64,000 nucleotides of DNA from an uncultured Phycisphaerales bacterium (lineage in GTDB: Bacteria > Planctomycetota > Phycisphaerae > Sedimentisphaerales > Anaerobacaceae). The position numbers and the translations under genes are program-made. Location of the stretch: contig CALEZT010000267.1 of the NCBI GenBank assembly GCA_937927975.1, positions 1 through 64,000 on the forward strand. The letters run 5' to 3'. The notes beneath the pieces are model-generated. The model was not told the origin of the DNA, searched no databases, and saw only the letters and a list, made by a program, of their open reading frames with translations. This document shows, piece after piece, positions 60,253 through 64,000 of this stretch. Every line of letters begins with the position of its first letter. Position 1 is the stretch's first letter.

Positions 60253-61785
60253 ATGATCGGTAGACGCGGTTTTCTCAAGTTGCTTGGTGCGGCGTCGCTG
60301 ACGACGTGGGCGAACGTTACACGAGGGAATGCCACCGGCGCCAAGCCCAACGTCCTGGTCATTCTGGTGGACGACCTCGGGTATGGCGATCTTTCGTGCT
60401 ACGGCGCGAACGACCTCAAGTCGCCTAACATCGACAAGCTCGTCGCAAACGGAATGCGGATCGATCCGTTCTATGCGAACTGCCCTGTCTGCTCGCCGAC
60501 CCGGGCTTCGCTGCTGAGCGGGCGGTACCCCGACCTCGTCGGGGTGCCCGGCGTGATTCGCACGAACATCCGTGACAACTGGGGCCATCTGTCCCCCGAG
60601 GCGGTCCTGCTGCCGGTGCTGCTCAAGCGCGCCGGCTATCACACAGCCCTCGTCGGCAAGTGGCACCTGGGTCTGGCCTCGCCCGACACGCCCAACGAGC
60701 GAGGCTTCGATCACTTCCACGGCTTCCTCGGCGACATGATGGACGACTACTACCACCATCGCCGCCACGGGGTCAACTACATGCGGCTCAACGACAGCCA
60801 GATCGATCCCGAGGGCCACGCCACCGATCTGTTCACCCAGTGGGCCATCGATTACCTCCGCCAGCGGGCGGGGAAAGGCCCGCGACAGTCCCGTGGCGAA
60901 GGCATCTTGCCCTTGCGTCCCGAGGGCGTCCTGCCCTCGGACCGCGGACAGGATGTCCACGACACGAAGGACTCTCGGAACCACGGGCAGGATGCCCGTG
61001 AGACGCAAAGGCGGGACGCCCTCGCCACGCAACCGTTCTTCCTGTACCTGGCCTATAACGCGCCGCATACGCCGATCCAGCCGCCGCCGGAGTGGGTGGA
61101 GAAAGTCAGGCAGCGAGAACCGGGCATCGGCGACAGGCGGGCCAAGCTCGTGGCGCTGATCGAGCATATGGACGCCGGGATCGGCAAGGTCATGGAGGCC
61201 CTGAAGGAGACAGGCTTGAGCGAGAACACGCTCGTGATCTTCACCTCCGACAATGGCGGTCAGATCGATGTCGGCGGCACGAATGGCTCCCTGCGGGCGG
61301 GCAAGGGCGACCTGTACGAAGGCGGCATCCGCGAGCCGATGTGCGCGGTCTGGCCGAGGAGGATCGAGCCGGGTTCACGCAGCGACCGCGTCGCCCTGAC
61401 GATGGACATCTTCCCGACGGTCTGCGAAGCGGCGGGCGTTCCGATCGACCACGAAATCGACGGCGTCAGTTTCCTGCCCACACTCCTGGGCGAGCGACAG
61501 CCTGAGAACCAGCGCACGCTGTTCTGGGTCCGCCGCGAGGGCGGTCCCCGCTACGGCGGGCGGGCCTACTACGCCGCTCGCGAAGGCGACTTCAAACTCG
61601 TGCAAAACAGCCCTTTCGAGCCCCTGAAGCTCTACAATCTGGCCCAGGACCCGCAGGAAGAGCGCCCACTCGACGACAAGCACCCCATGTACCGAAAGCT
61701 CTTCAACGCCCTCCAGGCGCACATCAGCAAGACCGGCGCGGTCCCCTGGCAGCGATCCCCGGCAGATCCCGACGAATCCCGGTGA
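60253..61785 (+). CDS. Tat-exported sulfatase with in-frame repeat insertion
   Basis: A 510-residue S1 sulfatase. Tat signal GRRGFLKLLGAASLTTWA. Metal ligands VDDLGYGDLSC; maturation motif PVCSPTRASLLSG with Cys80; GKWHLGLASPD; and PHTPIQPPPEW. Before PFFLYLAYNAPHT, about 48 residues (SRGEGILPL... to RDALATQ) are foreign and encoded by the palindromic element at 60890-61032, the same place relative to the fold as in the upstream sulfatase. ATG 60253 has AAGGAG six bases upstream, from the intergenic repeat. It is 48 bases after the preceding sulfatase. Confidence 0.9.
   Translation: MIGRRGFLKLLGAASLTTWANVTRGNATGAKPNVLVILVDDLGYGDLSCYGANDLKSPNIDKLVANGMRIDPFYANCPVCSPTRASLLSGRYPDLVGVPGVIRTNIRDNWGHLSPEAVLLPVLLKRAGYHTALVGKWHLGLASPDTPNERGFDHFHGFLGDMMDDYYHHRRHGVNYMRLNDSQIDPEGHATDLFTQWAIDYLRQRAGKGPRQSRGEGILPLRPEGVLPSDRGQDVHDTKDSRNHGQDARETQRRDALATQPFFLYLAYNAPHTPIQPPPEWVEKVRQREPGIGDRRAKLVALIEHMDAGIGKVMEALKETGLSENTLVIFTSDNGGQIDVGGTNGSLRAGKGDLYEGGIREPMCAVWPRRIEPGSRSDRVALTMDIFPTVCEAAGVPIDHEIDGVSFLPTLLGERQPENQRTLFWVRREGGPRYGGRAYYAAREGDFKLVQNSPFEPLKLYNLAQDPQEERPLDDKHPMYRKLFNALQAHISKTGAVPWQRSPADPDESR
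60890..61032 (+). repeat. modular palindromic element inside a second sulfatase gene
   Basis: Same length and module order as the copy at 59270, starting exactly 1620 bases later, with about 17 differences by eye. The fourth hairpin is CACGGGCA-gga-TGCCCGTG here versus GCCGGCA-aga-TGCCGGC there, and the changes keep pairing. Ends: CCGTGGCGAAGGC and GCCCTCGCCACGC. Confidence 0.92.
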
Positions 61786-61855
61786 AATATCCGCAACGCG
61801 GGATTCGTCTATCCGACTGTCCGGATCGCCGAAACCCGAGAAAGGGGGTACCGTC

Positions 61856-63196
61856 ATGAGATATCGCGTCATTCCGCTGGTTGCCTTGATCTGTGTTTCC
61901 CTGGCCGGAGCTGCCGATTGGCCGCACTGGCGAGGCCCTTCTTTCAGCGGCTCGACCGACGAGACGGACCTGCCCGCGACGTGGAGCCGGACCGAAGGGA
62001 TTGCCTGGCAGGCGGATCTGCCCGGCTGTTCGGGCGCTACGCCCATCATCTGGCGGGATCGGGTGTTCGTGTCCAGCACCGACACGCAGCACAATAGGCT
62101 GGTCGCCATCTGCTACGACCGAGCCACCGGCAAACGTCTGTGGCAGGAGGATATCGCCGAGGGGACCCACAGGGACTCGCGCAGCACGTACGCCGAGCCA
62201 TCGCCCGTCACCGACGGCAAGATCGTGGTCTTCTTCTACTCCAGCGGACACCTGGTCGGCTTCGATCCCGAGGGCAAGCGCCGCTGGGCCCGCAATCTCC
62301 AGGACGACTACGGGCCTTTCGCGTTCCTGTGGACCTTCGCCAGCAGCCCGACCCTGCTGGATGGCCGGCTGTACGTGCAAGTGCTCCAGCGGGACGTGCC
62401 GGTGCAGGGTCGCGGTTTGAAGGACCGCGTCAATGAATCCTACCTGCTGGCGATCGACCCCGAGACCGGCAAGACCCTCTGGCGTCACATCCGCCCCAGC
62501 GAAGCGCACCAGGAATCGCGGGAGGCGTTCTCGACGCCAATCCCCGTCTGGTTCGAGGGCAAGCCGCAGTTGGTCGTTGTCGGGGGCGACGCGATCACCA
62601 GCCACAATCCTCAAACGGGCGAAGAGCTGTGGCGCTGGGGCGACTGGAACCCCCGGCGAATCACCCACTGGCGGCTCGTCCCCTCTCCCGTCGCCGGCGA
62701 CGGCATCGTCCTGGCCTGCGCCCCCAAGAGCAGCCCTGTCTACGGCATCCGCCTGGGCGGCGCAGGCAATCTCGACGAGGGCAACGTGGCCTGGATCGGC
62801 GGCAGCGAACCCCGGGACGTTTCCTCCGACGTGCCCACCCCCGCCTACTACGATGGCGACTTCTTTGTGCTCAACGACCTGCGCCGACGGCTGTCCCGCG
62901 TGGAGGCTCCCACAGGCAAGGTCAAGTGGACCATGACGACCCCAGGGCGGGCCAAGTACGAGGCCTCGCCTCTGGCCGCCGACGGGAGGCTCTACCTGAT
63001 CAACCACGCCGGGGAAGCCGCGGTGATCGACGCCGCCACTGGGGACATCCTGCACGTGATCCCCATGGACAATCCCGCCGGCGGCGAGGTCGTTCGCGCC
63101 TCGATCAGCGCCGCCTATGGCCATCTGGTCCTCCGCACAACGCGAAGCCTGTACTGCATCGGCTCCCCCCGACCGGTCGAAGCCCACAAGCCATAG
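61856..63196 (+). CDS. exported PQQ-like beta-propeller protein
   Basis: A 446-residue protein with a signal peptide (VIPLVALICVSLAGA) and opening ADWPHWRGPSFSGSTDETDL, the W-x-x-W/F-R-G-P form seen in planctomycete PQQ-like proteins. Blades such as CYDRATGKRLWQE and AIDPETGKTLWRH repeat the AxDxxTGxxxW pattern. It lies 70 bases after the second sulfatase and may be cotranscribed. Related in layout to 20203-21504. Whether it binds PQQ is not shown; many such proteins do not. GGGGG lies eight bases before the ATG at 61856. Confidence 0.85.
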   Translation: MRYRVIPLVALICVSLAGAADWPHWRGPSFSGSTDETDLPATWSRTEGIAWQADLPGCSGATPIIWRDRVFVSSTDTQHNRLVAICYDRATGKRLWQEDIAEGTHRDSRSTYAEPSPVTDGKIVVFFYSSGHLVGFDPEGKRRWARNLQDDYGPFAFLWTFASSPTLLDGRLYVQVLQRDVPVQGRGLKDRVNESYLLAIDPETGKTLWRHIRPSEAHQESREAFSTPIPVWFEGKPQLVVVGGDAITSHNPQTGEELWRWGDWNPRRITHWRLVPSPVAGDGIVLACAPKSSPVYGIRLGGAGNLDEGNVAWIGGSEPRDVSSDVPTPAYYDGDFFVLNDLRRRLSRVEAPTGKVKWTMTTPGRAKYEASPLAADGRLYLINHAGEAAVIDAATGDILHVIPMDNPAGGEVVRASISAAYGHLVLRTTRSLYCIGSPRPVEAHKP

Positions 63197-63284
63197 TCAT
63201 CGGTCCGGCTTTCCGAAAAGCGGTTTGAGTGATTTGTCCCGCTCTGGGGAATCATGATCGACAGCAGTGCATCTCTGTTGATTC

Positions 63285-63313
63285 TTGCCGCCGGCGACCC
63301 GATTTGCTACAAT
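63285..63313 (+). promoter_or_regulatory. sigma70-like promoter of the last two genes
   Basis: TTGCCG (63285-63290), 17-bp spacer, TACAAT (63308-63313), 50 bases before the ATG at 63364. Confidence 0.65.
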
Positions 63314-63363
63314 CAGGATGAACTATACATGCGGTAACGGCGTCTTTTTCCGGAGGGAACACA

Positions 63364-63666
63364 ATGAGACGGCTGTATCCGATCGATGGAATTCTGCCTT
63401 GGGCATTGACGGCGGGCTGCCCGGCCGGCGAAGCGGTTGTGGACGCCAACGGCATCGCTCACCTGCGAATCGCGGACCGATCCGCCGGCTGGTTCGCAGC
63501 AGAACGCAAGGACCCCGAGACGAAGAAGACAATCCGGGGAGAACTCTCATACGATCTCCCCCGCGAAGAAGACGCGAGCAAGAAGTACATGCTGCGTTTG
63601 CCAAGCGGTTCGCCAGAACATGCGATTGAGTCGCAGCACCCTGATGAGAGGATGAAAGATGAATAG
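63364..63666 (+). CDS. small hypothetical protein coupled to the last gene
   Basis: A 100-residue protein with no recognisable family. The N terminus (LYPIDGILPWALTAGC) is moderately hydrophobic but not a clear signal peptide; the rest is charged. Reasons to keep it: GGAGGG seven bases before the ATG, a good promoter just upstream, and an 8-base overlap with the next gene (ATGAATAG), which suggests coupled translation. It could also be the surviving part of a longer ancestor. Confidence 0.5.
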   Translation: MRRLYPIDGILPWALTAGCPAGEAVVDANGIAHLRIADRSAGWFAAERKDPETKKTIRGELSYDLPREEDASKKYMLRLPSGSPEHAIESQHPDERMKDE

Positions 63667-64000
63667 ACGTCCGAATCTGGTCGCGGCCCTGCTGGTGTGT
63701 CTTCTGTCTACAGCGTGGTCCCAGACAGACTCGCGGGTTGATCCGCCCATTGACAGCCCCGCCGGTGTGACGATCTCCCTGAGGGACCGCAAGGTCACCG
63801 ACAAGGCTGTCCAAGTGCGATATGAAATCGCAAACCATTCCGGCCGCGACATCTGGATTTGTGAGAGCCTCAATCCAGTCATGGATTACGAGTGCTACAT
63901 TCCGTATGACGAGAACGGGCTCGTGGTGCGAAGGCGGCTCGATGTCCCACCGCATATCGATTGGTATGAGGACTGGGAGCTCATCGGTCGCTACAGGCGG
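63659..64000 (+). CDS. exported protein, cut by the window edge
   Basis: The first 114 codons of a gene that continues past the window. It starts MNRRPNLVAALLVCLLSTAW, a Sec signal peptide, followed by SQTDSRVDPPIDSPAG and a beta-rich region (VTISLRDRKVTDKAVQVRYE). No stop occurs before base 64000. Family not recognised. It overlaps the stop of the preceding small gene by 8 bases. Confidence 0.75.
   Translation, partial: MNRRPNLVAALLVCLLSTAWSQTDSRVDPPIDSPAGVTISLRDRKVTDKAVQVRYEIANHSGRDIWICESLNPVMDYECYIPYDENGLVVRRRLDVPPHIDWYEDWELIGRYRR

Noticed and set aside
59270-61032. reading the sulfatase segments as true extra domains
   Set aside because: The same DNA with the same ends also occurs between genes, and its hairpin structure explains it better than a protein domain.
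1-64000. CRISPR arrays, rRNA genes, complete insertion sequences
   Set aside because: No regularly spaced direct repeats with unique spacers, no rRNA-like conserved stretches and no transposase were seen.

Overview
The window looks like one end of a draft contig from a planctomycete, probably of the Phycisphaerae/Sedimentisphaerales side. This is an inference from gene content: seven Tat-exported Cys-type sulfatases, two exported parallel beta-helix proteins, two PQQ-like beta-propeller proteins, a heparinase II/III-like enzyme, a DUF1559-type pseudopilin with the H-x9-DG motif, a ThiD2-ThiE fusion, and dense high-GC intergenic repeats. Bases 1-48 are not biological: they match the Illumina P5/TruSeq universal adapter with one mismatch, so base 49 is the true contig end.

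Layout. 49-3.9 kb is an accessory region: a DUF3883 nuclease-like protein, a Mom-family DNA modification protein and an HNH-AP2 endonuclease, with long repeat-filled gaps. 3.9-15.9 kb is housekeeping: coaD, a DUF503 gene, an exported beta-helix protein, a minus-strand lptB-def-fmt-rsmB operon ending in a small membrane protein, and a plus-strand run phosphoesterase-yidC-mnmE. 15.9-23.7 kb holds heparinase-rdgB (ATGA overlap), an outer-membrane-barrel-like lipoprotein, a PQQ-like protein, a secreted LamG-like protein and a polytopic membrane protein. 23.9-27.6 kb holds purF-purM and a ZIP transporter. 27.7-40.5 kb is a glycan-desulfation locus: three sulfatases and a beta-helix protein on the minus strand, two sulfatases on the plus strand, and a GH127-like arabinofuranosidase. 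40.6-49 kb holds a GH57-like/GT5 fusion, a Gfo/Idh oxidoreductase, an operon of TlpA-like thioredoxin, pseudopilin and hypothetical protein, and ThiD2-ThiE. 49-56.6 kb holds a decayed gene, a small membrane protein, two tandem Na/Pi cotransporter paralogs and a penicillin-acylase-like lipoprotein. 56.6-58.5 kb is a two-gene AAA ATPase plus MAD4-like module, probably antiviral. 58.5 kb to the end has two more sulfatases, a PQQ-like protein and two small genes, the last cut by the window edge.

How it works together. The exported sulfatases, the GH127 enzyme, the heparinase-like enzyme and the beta-helix proteins suggest degradation of sulfated, arabinose- or uronate-containing polysaccharides outside the cytoplasm. 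No sulfatase-maturing enzyme is in the window. Many genes have good sigma70-like promoters (TTGnnn-N16/18-TAnnnT), which I list individually.

The most unusual signal is repeat invasion of coding sequence. A modular palindromic element of about 142 bp, bounded by about 12-bp terminal inverted repeats, sits in frame at the same place in two sulfatases (59270-59412, 60890-61032). Shorter copies are intergenic (36497-36584, 40561-40604). mnmE carries two other repeat types in frame, one of them a heptamer tract. A perfect 33-bp inverted repeat encodes part of the heparinase signal peptide, coaD terminates inside a heptamer tract, and another repeat supplies a Shine-Dalgarno sequence. The two possible defence or modification loci are the Mom-like/DUF3883 pair and the ATPase/MAD4-like pair.
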